A stretch of DNA of 64,000 bases from Deltaproteobacteria bacterium (lineage in GTDB: Bacteria; Myxococcota_A; Bradymonadia; REDH01), in contig REDH01000072.1 of the NCBI GenBank assembly GCA_007693585.1, positions 1 through 64,000 on the forward strand. Reading direction: 5' to 3'. The stretch's first letter is position 1. Every line of letters begins with the position of its first letter. The notes beneath the pieces are model-generated. The model saw only the letters and a list, made by a program, of their open reading frames with translations, ran no database searches and was not told the DNA's origin. A program made the position numbers and the translations under genes. This document shows, piece by piece, positions 26,684 to 36,022 of this stretch.

Positions 26684-28189
26684 ATGCCCCGACCCGAACC
26701 CCTGACCATCCCCCCACGGGGCAACGCACCATTTCACGTCGCCATCATCGGCGCCGGTTTCGGCGGCATCGGAGCGGCCATCCAGCTCAGGCGAGCAGGC
26801 TTCCACGACTTCACCATCCTCGAAGCCGCATCCGACATCGGAGGCACCTGGCGAGACAACACCTACCCGGGCGCCGCGTGCGACGTGCAGTCCCACCTGT
26901 ACTCCTTCTCCTTCGCACCGTGGCCACACTGGGACCACATGTTCGCCCGCCAGGAGCAGATCCTCGCCTACCTCCGCTGGTGCGCAGGCACACACGGCCT
27001 TGACCCGCACCTGCGCCTCGACTGCCCCGTGCGGGAAGCGCGCTTCGACGAGAAGGCCCAACACTGGCGCCTCCGGGTCGGCAACGGCGATGAGCTCGTG
27101 GCCCACGCCGTCATCTCCGCGACCGGCGGCCTCAGCCAGCCGCAATGGCCCGACATCCCCGGTCAGAAGGAATTCCGCGGCGAACAGTTCCACACCGCGC
27201 GGTGGAACCATGACGTCGAACTCGACGGACAGCGGGTCGCCGTCATCGGAACCGGCGCATCCGCCATCCAGGTCGTGCCGGCCATCGCCGATCGAGTGCG
27301 CTCCCTCGACCTCTTCCAGCGAACGCCTCCCTGGGTCCTCCCCAAGCCCGACCGTACCATCGGCCCACGCGAGAGAACGCTCCTCGAAAACCTCCCCGCA
27401 CTCCAGTGGCTCCAGCGCCAGCGCATCTACTGGTCCCTCGAACCCCGCGTCCTCGGATTCGTCATCCATCCACGGATCATGGGCGGACTGCAGGCCCTCG
27501 CGAAACTGCACCTCAGACGCTCCATCCAGGACAGCGAGCTGCGCACCAGGGTCACCCCCGACTACACGATCGGCTGCAAGCGCATCCTCATGTCCAACGA
27601 CTACTACGACGCCCTCCAGCGCCCCCACGTCACCGTGCACGCAGGAGGAGCCTCGGGGCTCACCCCGGGCGGAGTGCTCGATGGCAACGGGCACGAGCAA
27701 CCGGCCGACGTCGTCATCCACGCCACAGGCTTCAAGGCAGCCGACGCCCCCATCCCCTACACCCTCACCGGCCTGGACGGGGCGTCGCTCAACGACCGCT
27801 GGGCACGCGAGGGAGCCGCAGCGTTCAAGGGAACAACCGTCCACGGCTTCCCCAACTTCTTCCTCATCGTCGGACCCAACACGGGCCTCGGACACAGCTC
27901 CATGGTCCACATCATCGAGTCCCAGATCACCTACGTGCTCGATGCACTGCGCACCATCGCCCGCACCGGAGCGAACTGGATCGACGTCAGGCAGGAGGCC
28001 CAGGACCAATGGAACGCGGACCTCCAGAAGCGCCTTGCAGGAACCGTGTGGGCGTCCGGCTGCAACGCATGGTACCAGTCCTCCCACGGACGCAACACCA
28101 CCCTCTGGCCCGGCTTCACCTGGCAGTTTCGTCAGCGGACACGGCGCTTCGACGCCAACGCATACCTCACCGACCGGGATGTGGCCTGA
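26684..28189 (+). CDS. Flavin-dependent monooxygenase, Baeyer-Villiger type
   Basis: 501 residues. FAD-binding GAGFGGIG near residue 23 and NADPH-binding GTGASAIQ near residue 189 frame the Baeyer-Villiger fingerprint FRGEQFHTARWNHD (FxGxxxHxxxW). GGTWRDNTYPGAACD is also typical of BVMOs such as cyclohexanone or phenylacetone monooxygenase. The enzyme inserts oxygen into ketones or sulfoxidises, using O2 and NADPH in the cytoplasm. The start at 26684 leaves a short polar lead. It is 61 bp after the CotH pair, so it may share their transcript, although no functional link is evident. Confidence 0.9.
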   Translation: MPRPEPLTIPPRGNAPFHVAIIGAGFGGIGAAIQLRRAGFHDFTILEAASDIGGTWRDNTYPGAACDVQSHLYSFSFAPWPHWDHMFARQEQILAYLRWCAGTHGLDPHLRLDCPVREARFDEKAQHWRLRVGNGDELVAHAVISATGGLSQPQWPDIPGQKEFRGEQFHTARWNHDVELDGQRVAVIGTGASAIQVVPAIADRVRSLDLFQRTPPWVLPKPDRTIGPRERTLLENLPALQWLQRQRIYWSLEPRVLGFVIHPRIMGGLQALAKLHLRRSIQDSELRTRVTPDYTIGCKRILMSNDYYDALQRPHVTVHAGGASGLTPGGVLDGNGHEQPADVVIHATGFKAADAPIPYTLTGLDGASLNDRWAREGAAAFKGTTVHGFPNFFLIVGPNTGLGHSSMVHIIESQITYVLDALRTIARTGANWIDVRQEAQDQWNADLQKRLAGTVWASGCNAWYQSSHGRNTTLWPGFTWQFRQRTRRFDANAYLTDRDVA

Positions 28190-28273
28190 ATCAACAACCA
28201 CCCCGAACGGGACCGATCACGGACCCACCGGAAACCACCACCGCTCCCCCTCCGATCAGCCGCCGGCCATCCG

Positions 28274-28288
28274 GGGAGGCCAGCTCCC
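28274..28288. terminator. Short hairpin next to the CBS-protein stop codon
   Basis: GGGAG-GCCAG-CTCCC, a 5-bp perfect stem with a 5-base loop immediately after the CBS gene stop and 84 bp after the convergent monooxygenase stop. There is no T-tract. It is a possible bidirectional transcription barrier only. Confidence 0.3.
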
Positions 28289-28289
28289 G

Positions 28290-28703
28290 CTAGAACAGCT
28301 CCCGGGCCGCGCGCAGCACGTCCACATAGCTCACGATGCCCATGAGCTCACCCGTGTCCGGATGAACCACCGGCACGGCACCCACACGGTGCTCCAGCAT
28401 CAGCTCGATCGCCTGATCCACATCATCGTCAGGGTGCACGGTCAAGGTGTCTCCCTGCATCAGCTCCGACACGCTCCGTGCCATCGCCTCCTCACGGGCC
28501 TCGGGCAACTCCATCTCCAGCAGCGCAGGAAGAACCTGCTCCCGCAAGTCCCGCTCGCTGAGAATGCCCAGCAACTCGTTCCCCGCCGACACCACCGGCA
28601 GGTGACGGAAGTCACCCTCGTAGATCAGGCGAAAGGCCTCCTCCGCCGTCGCCTCCGGGGACACCGTCTCCACTTCCTCGGTCATGATCTCGCGAATCAG
28701 CAT
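28290..28703 (-). CDS. Two-CBS-domain protein
   Basis: 137 residues, consisting only of a CBS pair. Domain 1 spans about 5-60 (IMTEEVETVSPEATAEEAF; LLGILSERDL). Domain 2 spans about 75-130 (MQGDTLTVHPDDDVDQAIEL; LMGIVSYVDVL). CBS pairs bind adenine nucleotides such as AMP, ATP or S-adenosylmethionine and act as sensors. A strong GGAGGAGGGG Shine-Dalgarno precedes the ATG at 28703. The divergent neighbour encodes a cyclic-di-GMP protein, but a regulatory link is unproven. Confidence 0.9.
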   Translation of the reverse strand: MLIREIMTEEVETVSPEATAEEAFRLIYEGDFRHLPVVSAGNELLGILSERDLREQVLPALLEMELPEAREEAMARSVSELMQGDTLTVHPDDDVDQAIELMLEHRVGAVPVVHPDTGELMGIVSYVDVLRAARELF

Positions 28704-28978
28704 CGTCCCCTCCTCCCATCCTGAATGTCATGGTGTTCGAACGGCCGGCTCCGCGCTCGCATACCCCGGCTTCGGCCGCAGCCCTCGTGTGGTCCGCACA
28801 TGGCAGGGTCAAGGGTTCGACGCTTCACCCATGACAACCTACCGTAGAGATCGTCGGAAGGTGCCGACTCGCTTGCCTTTCGAGCCACATGCGTGTTGCA
28901 TCCCCACCAGGCAGGCGGACGAGATCGCCGACCCCTACCCGGGGGTCGCGTTCGACCGGCCTCGGACTGATCCGCACC

Positions 28979-30790
28979 ATGCACAACCCGAAAACCCTAC
29001 CGCCCGCCGACACGGCCGGCGACCAGAGCGGCCGCGACGACACCGAGGCCGCGTTCGCGGCCTCGCTCGCCATCGACCTCGAACGAGCCCGGCGGCTGCA
29101 ACGCCCCTTTCGACAGGCCGCCGAGGTCCTGGCCCATGTCTCCGAAGGAGCGCTGCTGACCGCGCTCGACGGAACGATCCTCTGGACCAACACCGCCGTC
29201 TGCCGCATCACGGGACACCCGCAGAGCGAGCTCGTCGGCGCGACCCCCGCCCGCTTCCGCAGCGGTCGGCACGACGACCAGTTCTATGCCCGGATGTGGG
29301 CCGCGATCGCCACGGAGGGATCCTGGCGAGGAGAAATCTGGAACCGGCGCGCCACGGGTGAAGTCTTCCCGGAGTGGCTCACCATCAGCACGCTCCGCTC
29401 CACGAACGGCACACCCGCCGGCTACATCGCCGTCTTCTCCGACCTCACCAGCCTGCGCGACTCCGAAGACGCCCTCCAGCACATCGCCCATCACGACCCA
29501 CTGACCGGACTGCCCAACCGCACCCTCCTCCTCGACAGGCTCCGCCACGCCATCGAGCACGCCAGACGACGACAGGAACAATTCAGCATACTCTTCGTCG
29601 ACCTCGATCGCTTCAAGCCCATCAACGACAGCCTCGGGCACGAAGCCGGAGACGTCGTCCTCCGCTCGCTCGCCGAACGCCTCTCCACAAGGCTGCGGCA
29701 CGCCGACACCATCGCCCGCTTCGGAGGCGACGAATTCGTCGTCGTCCTCGACCCCGACCCCGACGAAAACAGCGCTGCACAGGTCGCCCTCGACATCGTC
29801 AGGCTCCTGGGTGAACCCGTCGACGTCGACGCGCACCACCGCGCGGCGGTCGGCGCCAGCATCGGAATCGCCCGTTACCCCGATGACGGACGCCACGTCA
29901 GCGAGCTGCTTCAGCACGCCGACACCGCCATGTACTCCGCAAAGGAAGCCGGCGGAGGCACCTGGCGCTTCTACCGCAAGGCACTCACCGAGGCGGCACG
30001 ACGACGACTCAGGATCCAGGAGGGGCTGCGCAGAGCCGTCGACGAACAGACCCTGACCGCACACTACCTCCCCCTCTACTGCACCGACGGTGCACGGATC
30101 ATGGCCGTCGAAGCCGTCGCGCGATGGACCCACCCCGAGCTGGGGAGCATTCCACCGGCCGAGTTCCTCCCCATCGCCGCGCAGACCCAACTGATCCGCC
30201 GTGTCGGGGCTCTCGTCCGTTCGCTCGCCTTTCCCGCGATCGCAAGCCTGCAGCGCGCATCCGAAACACCGCTCGACCTCATCCTCAACATGCACCAACG
30301 GGAACTCGCCGACCCCGATTGCGTGCCCCACCTCGTCTACCTCTCCAGAGAACATGAGGTCGCCCTCGACCGAATCGTCATCGATGTCCGCGAGGAAGCC
30401 CTCCTGCGTGACGCACGGCAGGTCGCACCACAACTCCACAGCCTCGCCGAACGGGGCGTCCGGTTCGTCATCGACGACTTCGGCACCGGACACCTCTCCC
30501 TGGCCAACCTGCTCCGCCTCCCCATCCACGGCCTCAAGGTCGACCGCACCATCGTGCGCAAGCTCCCCGCCGACGCCGACGCGAAGACCCTCTGCTCCCT
30601 CGCGGCCGAGATCGCACGGAGACTGAACATCGCCATCATCGCCGAAGGCGTCGAGACCAGCACACAGCTCGACAGCGTCGCCGAACTCGGCTTCCAGGCC
30701 TGGCAAGGGTTCCTCGGCACCGCCGCGCTTCCGCTGTCCAGCGTGCACCCCCTCCTCCCCGGGAACCGGTCCCCTCAGCCGGAACCCTGA
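28979..30790 (+). CDS. PAS-GGDEF-EAL cyclic-di-GMP protein
   Basis: 603 residues. A PAS domain (about 45-165; GALLTALDGTILWTNTAVCR) is followed by a diguanylate cyclase domain with GGDEF at about 248-252 and an intact RxxD inhibitory site (RHAD) five residues before it. An EAL domain comes last. EAL catalytic residues are mostly present: the first Glu in VEAVARW (EAV instead of EAL), Asn in LNMHQ, DDFGTG, LKVDR, AEGVET and WQGF. The usual EITE-like motif reads DVRE. So it can probably make c-di-GMP; hydrolysis is likely but less sure. No transmembrane segment is seen, so it is a soluble sensor. The start at 28979 leaves a polar 40-residue lead. Its 3' end overlaps the convergent SDR by 16 bp. 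Confidence 0.9.
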   Translation: MHNPKTLPPADTAGDQSGRDDTEAAFAASLAIDLERARRLQRPFRQAAEVLAHVSEGALLTALDGTILWTNTAVCRITGHPQSELVGATPARFRSGRHDDQFYARMWAAIATEGSWRGEIWNRRATGEVFPEWLTISTLRSTNGTPAGYIAVFSDLTSLRDSEDALQHIAHHDPLTGLPNRTLLLDRLRHAIEHARRRQEQFSILFVDLDRFKPINDSLGHEAGDVVLRSLAERLSTRLRHADTIARFGGDEFVVVLDPDPDENSAAQVALDIVRLLGEPVDVDAHHRAAVGASIGIARYPDDGRHVSELLQHADTAMYSAKEAGGGTWRFYRKALTEAARRRLRIQEGLRRAVDEQTLTAHYLPLYCTDGARIMAVEAVARWTHPELGSIPPAEFLPIAAQTQLIRRVGALVRSLAFPAIASLQRASETPLDLILNMHQRELADPDCVPHLVYLSREHEVALDRIVIDVREEALLRDARQVAPQLHSLAERGVRFVIDDFGTGHLSLANLLRLPIHGLKVDRTIVRKLPADADAKTLCSLAAEIARRLNIAIIAEGVETSTQLDSVAELGFQAWQGFLGTAALPLSSVHPLLPGNRSPQPEP

Positions 30791-31620
30791 CGGCCACCTC
30801 CCCCAAGTCGATCGATCAGGCGCGCCGCCATGCGCAGGCCACCGACCGGCGACATCCGGCCGAGCACGTCGAATGCATGCGCTTCCCGCGTGATCACCAG
30901 CCGCGAACGACCCCGAAGGCTCGCACGCACGATCCGACGGGCAGCCTCCGCAGGCGCCATCCCGTGCCGCTCGAACATCCGGACCACCCGCGGCAGCGGA
31001 CTCCGCTCCTCCGCAAGCCCCGACGCCAGCCGAGCGTCCCGAACGATGTTCGTGGCCACCCCCCCGGGATGCACACACAGCACCGATACACCGGAACCAC
31101 GCAGCTCCTCGCGAAGCGCATCCGAGAAGCCACGAACAGCATACTTGCTCGTGCAGTAGGCCGTCTGCCCAGGAACCCCGATCAGCCCGAACAGACTCGA
31201 GATGTTCACAACCATCGAAGGCGCCGAACGACGAAGCTGTGGCAGAAAGGCACGGCAGCCGTGCAGCACCCCGTGCAGATTCACCCGCAGCACCGCATCG
31301 AAGTCCTCCAGGGAGTGCTCCTCGAATGCCCCGTAGACCGTCATCCCGGCATTGTTGTACAGCAGCGACACCGGACCCAACGTACGATCCACCGCCGTCG
31401 CCCACGAAAGTACCGCATCGGCCTCCCCCACATCCACCACCATGTCGTGCACCTGCGCACCCGCCTCCCGAAGGCGCCCGGCGACAACCGCCAGTGCCTC
31501 CTCGCGCACATCCGAGAGCGCCAGCACCGCACCCTCGCGAGCCAGCTCCCCCGCAAGCGCCGCACCAATCCCGCTGCCCGCACCCGTCACCGCAACCACC
31601 CGTCCGCTCAGCCGCGCCAT
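30775..31620 (-). CDS. Short-chain dehydrogenase/reductase
   Basis: 281 residues from the ATG at 31620. TGAGSGIG cofactor loop, YNNAGM, VVNISSLFGL and YCTSK active site. The C-terminal extension (RIVRASLRGRSRLVIT, then GGLRMAARLIDRL) is typical of the DltE/YqjQ-like SDRs that are often membrane-associated and act on acyl or lipid substrates. The tail is Gly/Arg-rich. Its stop lies inside the last codons of the convergent GGDEF-EAL gene. Confidence 0.9.
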   Translation of the reverse strand: MARLSGRVVAVTGAGSGIGAALAGELAREGAVLALSDVREEALAVVAGRLREAGAQVHDMVVDVGEADAVLSWATAVDRTLGPVSLLYNNAGMTVYGAFEEHSLEDFDAVLRVNLHGVLHGCRAFLPQLRRSAPSMVVNISSLFGLIGVPGQTAYCTSKYAVRGFSDALREELRGSGVSVLCVHPGGVATNIVRDARLASGLAEERSPLPRVVRMFERHGMAPAEAARRIVRASLRGRSRLVITREAHAFDVLGRMSPVGGLRMAARLIDRLGGGGRQGSG

Positions 31621-31785
31621 GCCTGCTCCTCGATGAACACCCAATCCCCACCTCCACCCCTTGCCGCGATGTGCCCCGCGTGGCAACCAGCATCGAACGG
31701 CCGGCACGCGTCACCCACCCGGGGACCATCCCCACGCGCTGCCTCCAACGACTCGAGCACCTCCACCCCAGCACCGGTCCAGTCC

Positions 31786-32172
31786 ATGATCGAGCCAGGT
31801 GACGGCCGCCTCTTCGCCCTCGGACTCGGACTCGCGTTCCTCGCCGGCTCCGTCTCCCTCCATCTCAGACGACGACGCTTCAGGGCCAGGGCCCGCTCCG
31901 TAGAAGCCGAGGTCGTCTCCATCGAGCAGCACGAGGAACGCGGCAGAACACGCTACCGGCCCGTCTTCCGCTTCGTCACCTGGCAGGCCGAAACCGTCGA
32001 GGCGCACATGCCCACCTCATCCTCACGGCCGCCGTTCGAGGAAGGCGAGAAGATCCGTATCCTCTACGACCCCGAGGATCCCGCCCGCATCCTCGCTCCA
32101 GGAAGTCGCGTGGGCGAACCCGTGCTCGCCATCGCCGGTCTCCTCTTCGTGGCCGCAGCTGCCCTCCTGTAG
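31786..32172 (+). CDS. Small membrane protein, DUF3592-like
   Basis: 128 residues from the ATG at 31786. Two transmembrane helices lie near the ends (LFALGLGLAFLAGSVSLHL, VLAIAGLLFVAAAALL). Between them is a soluble strand-rich part with RYRPVFRFVTWQ and ILYDPEDPARI, the signature of DUF3592 proteins. Function is unknown for the family. It is divergent from the SDR gene and convergent with the thioesterase, with a hairpin in the gap downstream. Confidence 0.75.
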   Translation: MIEPGDGRLFALGLGLAFLAGSVSLHLRRRRFRARARSVEAEVVSIEQHEERGRTRYRPVFRFVTWQAETVEAHMPTSSSRPPFEEGEKIRILYDPEDPARILAPGSRVGEPVLAIAGLLFVAAAALL

Positions 32173-32190
32173 CTGGGGCTGAAGCAGCAG

Positions 32191-32209
32191 CCGGACCCGA
32201 TTGGTCCGG
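32191..32209. terminator. Hairpin in convergent gap, probable bidirectional terminator
   Basis: CCGGACC-CGATT-GGTCCGG, a perfect 7-bp stem with a 5-base loop, 18 bp after the DUF3592-like gene and 36 bp after the end of the thioesterase gene. There is no T-run, but GC-rich genomes often use such hairpins. Its position between converging genes supports a termination role. Confidence 0.5.
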
Positions 32210-32245
32210 ACTCGCGTATCCTCATGCAGCCGGCCACCAGAGACA

Positions 32246-32635
32246 TCAGCGATCGAGGACGTGACCATCCAGAACGAACGTCGTGAACGTGCCCTCGAAG
32301 ACCACGCGCTCGCCCACCGCCCCGGACACCGTCACCACGTGCTTCCTCCCGCTGCAGGCAGTACGCTCCGCCCGAAGCAGAACCGTCTCTCCGACCTCCA
32401 CCGGCGCCGTGAAACGGCTCTCCGCAGCACCCAGCACCACGCACGGGTCATTGACCGCGAGCATCGCCGCGTAGTCCGCTGCACCAAACACGAACCCGCC
32501 GTGGACCAGACCCCGACGGTCCGCCGCCATCGCTCCGGATGTCCGCAACTCCACCTCCGCCCGGCCCTCCGTCAGCGCCACCGGAGTGCCGCAGAGCGCC
32601 TCGTCGATACCCACATGCGTTCGAATCTCGTCCAT
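32246..32635 (-). CDS. Hotdog-fold thioesterase
   Basis: 129 residues. DRRGLVHGGFVFGAADYAAM is the central HGG...AD helix of PaaI/4HBT-type thioesterases, and LGAAESRFTAPVEVGETVLL is the following strand region. The family hydrolyses acyl-CoA or acyl-ACP thioesters in the cytoplasm. Three possible starts (GTG 32641, ATG 32638, ATG 32635) lie in a row; the last has the best spacing from GAGGAG. It is divergent from a methyltransferase gene. Confidence 0.85.
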   Translation of the reverse strand: MDEIRTHVGIDEALCGTPVALTEGRAEVELRTSGAMAADRRGLVHGGFVFGAADYAAMLAVNDPCVVLGAAESRFTAPVEVGETVLLRAERTACSGRKHVVTVSGAVGERVVFEGTFTTFVLDGHVLDR

Positions 32636-32840
32636 CATCACTCCTCTCGCGTGATACGCTCCGCCCTCGGGCGAAGATACGCCTTCCCACCGCGTTCATC
32701 CTCTCTGCACCGGCGAGACCCGACTGTAAACCACCTCCGCATGTCCCGGTCGCCCGACTCCACCAACCCCGTGCTCCACACCAGCGACCTGCCCGACCCG
32801 CCAGCCTCCCACCCCCCACAGGACAGGACTCAGGACCGTC

Positions 32841-33503
32841 ATGCTCGACCCGAACGGACATCCCGTCGTCGCCTCCCTGCTCGACCTCATGATGGCGCCG
32901 CTACACCCCGTGCGCCGACGCGTCATCCGACACGCGCGAGGTCGCGTTCTCGAGATCGGAATCGGCACCGCAGCGAACCTGCGGCTCCTCCCCGAAGACG
33001 CTCCGATCTCCGAGCTCGTCGGCATCGAACCGGACCCCCACATGAGAAGGCGTGCACAGAACCGAATCGACCGCCTGCGCCCCCCCTTCCCGGTGACCCT
33101 GCTCGACGCGGACGCCGCAGCCCTCCCCTTCGAGGACGGATCCTTCGACACCATCCTCGCCACCTTCGTCCTGTGCACCATCCCCGACCCAGCCGCAGCC
33201 GCCCACGAAATGCACCGGGCCCTCGCCCACGACGGTCAACTCCTCTGGGCCGAACACACAGCAGCAGCCGGAACCACCATGCGAGGCCTCCAGAAACGAC
33301 TGACACCCTGCTGGCGCCAGATGGCCGGCGGCTGCCACCTCGATCGGGACAGCGTCAGCCTCCTCCAGGAAGCCGGCTTCGCGCTCTCCGTCCACTCGCG
33401 ACCACGCCACCCCCACCACCCCCTCCCCGTGCACTACGGTACGGGATCGCCAGCAAAGACCCCCACCGGGCAGGACACCCCCGTCCCCCCAAGCCCGCAG
33501 TAA
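32841..33503 (+). CDS. Class I SAM-dependent methyltransferase
   Basis: 220 residues. Motif [16 protein letters not shown] at about 35-50, acidic loop VGIEPDP, motif [22 protein letters not shown] and TFVLCTIPD. This is the methyltransf_11 pattern, close to METTL7/UbiE-like proteins that methylate small molecules or thiols. The substrate is unknown. The last 23 codons overlap the convergent msrA gene by 70 bp and encode a Pro-rich, probably disordered tail. Confidence 0.85.
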   Translation: MLDPNGHPVVASLLDLMMAPLHPVRRRVIRHARGRVLEIGIGTAANLRLLPEDAPISELVGIEPDPHMRRRAQNRIDRLRPPFPVTLLDADAAALPFEDGSFDTILATFVLCTIPDPAAAAHEMHRALAHDGQLLWAEHTAAAGTTMRGLQKRLTPCWRQMAGGCHLDRDSVSLLQEAGFALSVHSRPRHPHHPLPVHYGTGSPAKTPTGQDTPVPPSPQ

Positions 33504-34096
33504 CCGTTCGGCACCTTGTGCAGATACTGCTGATGCTCGTCCTCGGCGAAGTAGAACGTCGGGGACTCGCGAATCTCGGTCGTGATCCGACCCAGACCCG
33601 CTGCGTCAAGACGCGCCTGAAACGCATCCCGACTCCGCCGGGCCAGCACACCCTGAGACCCACCCGCCGTGTAGATGGCCGACCGATACTGCGTCCCGAC
33701 ATCATTTCCCTGACGCATCCCCTGCGTCGGATCGTGGATCTCCCAGAAGACCGCCAGCAGGTCCGCATAGCTCGTCCGGGCCGGGTCGAAGACCACCCGG
33801 ACCACCTCCGCATGACCCGTCCGGCCCGTACACACCTCACGGTACGTCGGGTTGCGCGTGAACCCTCCGGCGTACCCGGCCGCGGTGCACACCACCCCCT
33901 CCATCTGCCAGTACCGCCGCTCCGCGCCCCAGAAACAACCCAGGCCGAACAACGCGATCTCCATGCCAGGCCACGGACCGTTCATGGGCGTCCCCAGAAC
34001 CGCGTGCCGCTCGGACACCCGCATCGGATCGTCCCGGCCAGGCAGACACTCCTCTGCCGTGGGAAGAACATGCTTCGCAAGAGTTCCTCTACCCAT
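33434..34096 (-). CDS. msrA: Peptide methionine sulfoxide reductase A
   Basis: 220 residues, collinear with E. coli MsrA. Catalytic Cys54 in [54 protein letters not shown] and [16 protein letters not shown] are all diagnostic. It reduces methionine-S-sulfoxide using thioredoxin, and C-terminal cysteines provide the resolving thiols. The ATG at 34096 follows GGAGG. The gene upstream on the same strand ends 86 bp before it. There is 70 bp of 3' overlap with the methyltransferase gene. Confidence 0.97.
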   Translation of the reverse strand: MGRGTLAKHVLPTAEECLPGRDDPMRVSERHAVLGTPMNGPWPGMEIALFGLGCFWGAERRYWQMEGVVCTAAGYAGGFTRNPTYREVCTGRTGHAEVVRVVFDPARTSYADLLAVFWEIHDPTQGMRQGNDVGTQYRSAIYTAGGSQGVLARRSRDAFQARLDAAGLGRITTEIRESPTFYFAEDEHQQYLHKVPNGYCGLGGTGVSCPVGVFAGDPVP

Positions 34097-34182
34097 CGCC
34101 CATCACCTCCTCGTTCCTCCCCCACCCCGAGAGGCTGGGGCCGCGGTCGACGCCGCGCAAGACACGCGAACCAGGCAGAACC

Positions 34183-35835
34183 TCAGCTGTCCGGGTCGAC
34201 ATCCTCATCCGCCACCGGCTCCACACGCCGCCGAATGACCAGGGGGTTCCCGGACGCATCCCGCCGGAGCGCACGGCGCGTCACGCTGCTCTGCGGACGC
34301 TCGCTGAACGCCTCCGGTTCGATCCCCTGAGCCGCAACCGGGGACGGGGGCACCGGCGGCCTGCGGGACATCGACTCCGGAATCGCCGGCGCCACCGGCC
34401 TCTCCGACTCGCCCGACCGACGAACCGACGAGCCCCGCACGAACACCGCCGGAGCACTCCCGCTCGAACGCGACGGACGGGCGCCGCCCGACGGCCGCGG
34501 CGGAACCATCGTGCCCGGACCCGGCGCCTCCCCTCCCCCCGAGCCCTCGACAGACGAGCTCGCCTTCGGACCACGCTCGACCGCCGAACGGCGACCTCGC
34601 GCCGGACCCGTGAACCGAGCGCGAAACACCGGTCCGAACACCGTGTTGTTCTCGTATCGCTGCAGCAGACGGGTCAACGCTTCCTTCCACACCCAGAAGC
34701 TGCCCGCCCGATCGAAACACTCCCGCGCAGCCTCGAACGACACCATCGCCCGGTTCTGGGCACCCAGACTCATCTCCGCACCGTCGATCATGCCCAGCCG
34801 AAGGAAGATCCGGCCTGCCTCCAGCGGCGCAACCTCACGCAGCATCGTCGCCGCCTCCCCCAGCACCTCCGGGGGAAGCCCCTCGAGATCCGAATCCGAG
34901 ATCCGCTGAACCTCCTCCGCAAGCCGAACCGCATCCCCTCGCGCCGCCTGAAGAACCACCCGCTCCTGAACCGATCCCCCCGCGGCCAACCTCGCCGCAG
35001 CGCGATCCACCGCCGACCCGCGATCCGGATGCCGCAACAGGCGCCGCATCCGCCGAACATGAACCTCATCCTGCGCGCTCCGCCAGGACGCGATCACCCG
35101 CTCGAAAGCCTCGTGATCCCGACCCAGAATCCGAAGCACATCATCCTCGAGCACCTCGACCCGCCTGGACCACTCCTCCTCCCCGTCCTGAAGGGCCGAC
35201 ACCGACAGCGCACGCACCCCGGCCAGAGAGCGCGCCGACTCGCCTGACGACGCAAGAATGAGAGCCTCCCACACCCGGCGCTCCACTCCCATCGCACCCG
35301 CAGCATCCGCCGCCGAAATCCAGTCCTCCACCGAGTCGCTCTCCGCACGCAGCACATGCACCAGCCCCGACCACCACGCACGACACGGCCCACGACCCTC
35401 CGGCAGAATGTCCGCCTCGACCGACCGCCGCACGCACTCCTCGACAAGGGCCTCCCGTGTGTCCGGATCCAGAATGTCCGCCAACCGCGACTCGAACCCC
35501 TCCAGCGCACCGAACGCATTGCCCGCCAGCCACGTCGCCAGCTCCCCAGCCCGATCCGCGGCAGGCACCGAACCCTCCACACCCGCCAGCACGATGGACT
35601 CCACCGTCGACGTCAACACCCCCGCAAGGCGCGGACGCGCCGCCGGAAGGCGCTCCATCAACCGCAGGAGCGCATCGCCAAGCCGACGAAGGCCAGCAAG
35701 CGCCTCTCCCGCGTCCCCGCCGAATACGCTGCTCTCCAGCTCGGCGTGGACCTCGCGCAGTTGACCCATCAACGCCTCCGGGTCGGTCGCACCGGCCGGG
35801 CTCAGTGCACGCTCAAGTACCTCAATCCACTTCAC
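34183..35835 (-). CDS. Unknown helical protein with disordered C-terminus
   Basis: 550 residues from a GTG at 35835 with GGAGGAG just upstream. I do not recognise a family. Residues 1-420 are almost all helical with repeated Ala/Leu/Arg-rich helices (AGLRRLGDALLRLMERLPAA, EAFERVIASWRSAQDEV), like TPR or HEAT-type repeat proteins. Residues about 425-550 are Pro/Ser/Arg-rich and disordered. There is no signal peptide or transmembrane helix, so it is cytoplasmic. A scaffold role is possible from the repeat-like structure. It is upstream of msrA on the same strand and divergent from the secreted protein at 36023. Confidence 0.75.
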   Translation of the reverse strand: MKWIEVLERALSPAGATDPEALMGQLREVHAELESSVFGGDAGEALAGLRRLGDALLRLMERLPAARPRLAGVLTSTVESIVLAGVEGSVPAADRAGELATWLAGNAFGALEGFESRLADILDPDTREALVEECVRRSVEADILPEGRGPCRAWWSGLVHVLRAESDSVEDWISAADAAGAMGVERRVWEALILASSGESARSLAGVRALSVSALQDGEEEWSRRVEVLEDDVLRILGRDHEAFERVIASWRSAQDEVHVRRMRRLLRHPDRGSAVDRAAARLAAGGSVQERVVLQAARGDAVRLAEEVQRISDSDLEGLPPEVLGEAATMLREVAPLEAGRIFLRLGMIDGAEMSLGAQNRAMVSFEAARECFDRAGSFWVWKEALTRLLQRYENNTVFGPVFRARFTGPARGRRSAVERGPKASSSVEGSGGGEAPGPGTMVPPRPSGGARPSRSSGSAPAVFVRGSSVRRSGESERPVAPAIPESMSRRPPVPPSPVAAQGIEPEAFSERPQSSVTRRALRRDASGNPLVIRRRVEPVADEDVDPDS

Positions 35836-36022
35836 CGTGACTCCTCCTTCGGGCAACCCTGTCGGTCCCCACAACGCCGTCAACGCCACTGACGTGACCA
35901 CCCACCGGCGTCCCGCCGGTTCCCTTCCCCTTCGTGCCCCCGTCTCGACGGCTCGGCCACGCCGCTATAGAGTCCCGCACGGAGGCGAGCAACCGTCAAC
36001 CACCATCCCGCGGACAGACCCA

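Noticed and set aside
22015-26724. Minus-strand open frame of about 1570 codons opposite the CotH pair
   Set aside because: It is the antisense of two clear CotH-kinase genes. Long antisense frames are expected in high-GC DNA with biased third positions, and its protein has no recognisable domain.
32619-32627. GTTCGAATC, a tRNA T-loop-like sequence
   Set aside because: It lies inside the thioesterase coding sequence, and no acceptor or anticodon stem can be formed around it.
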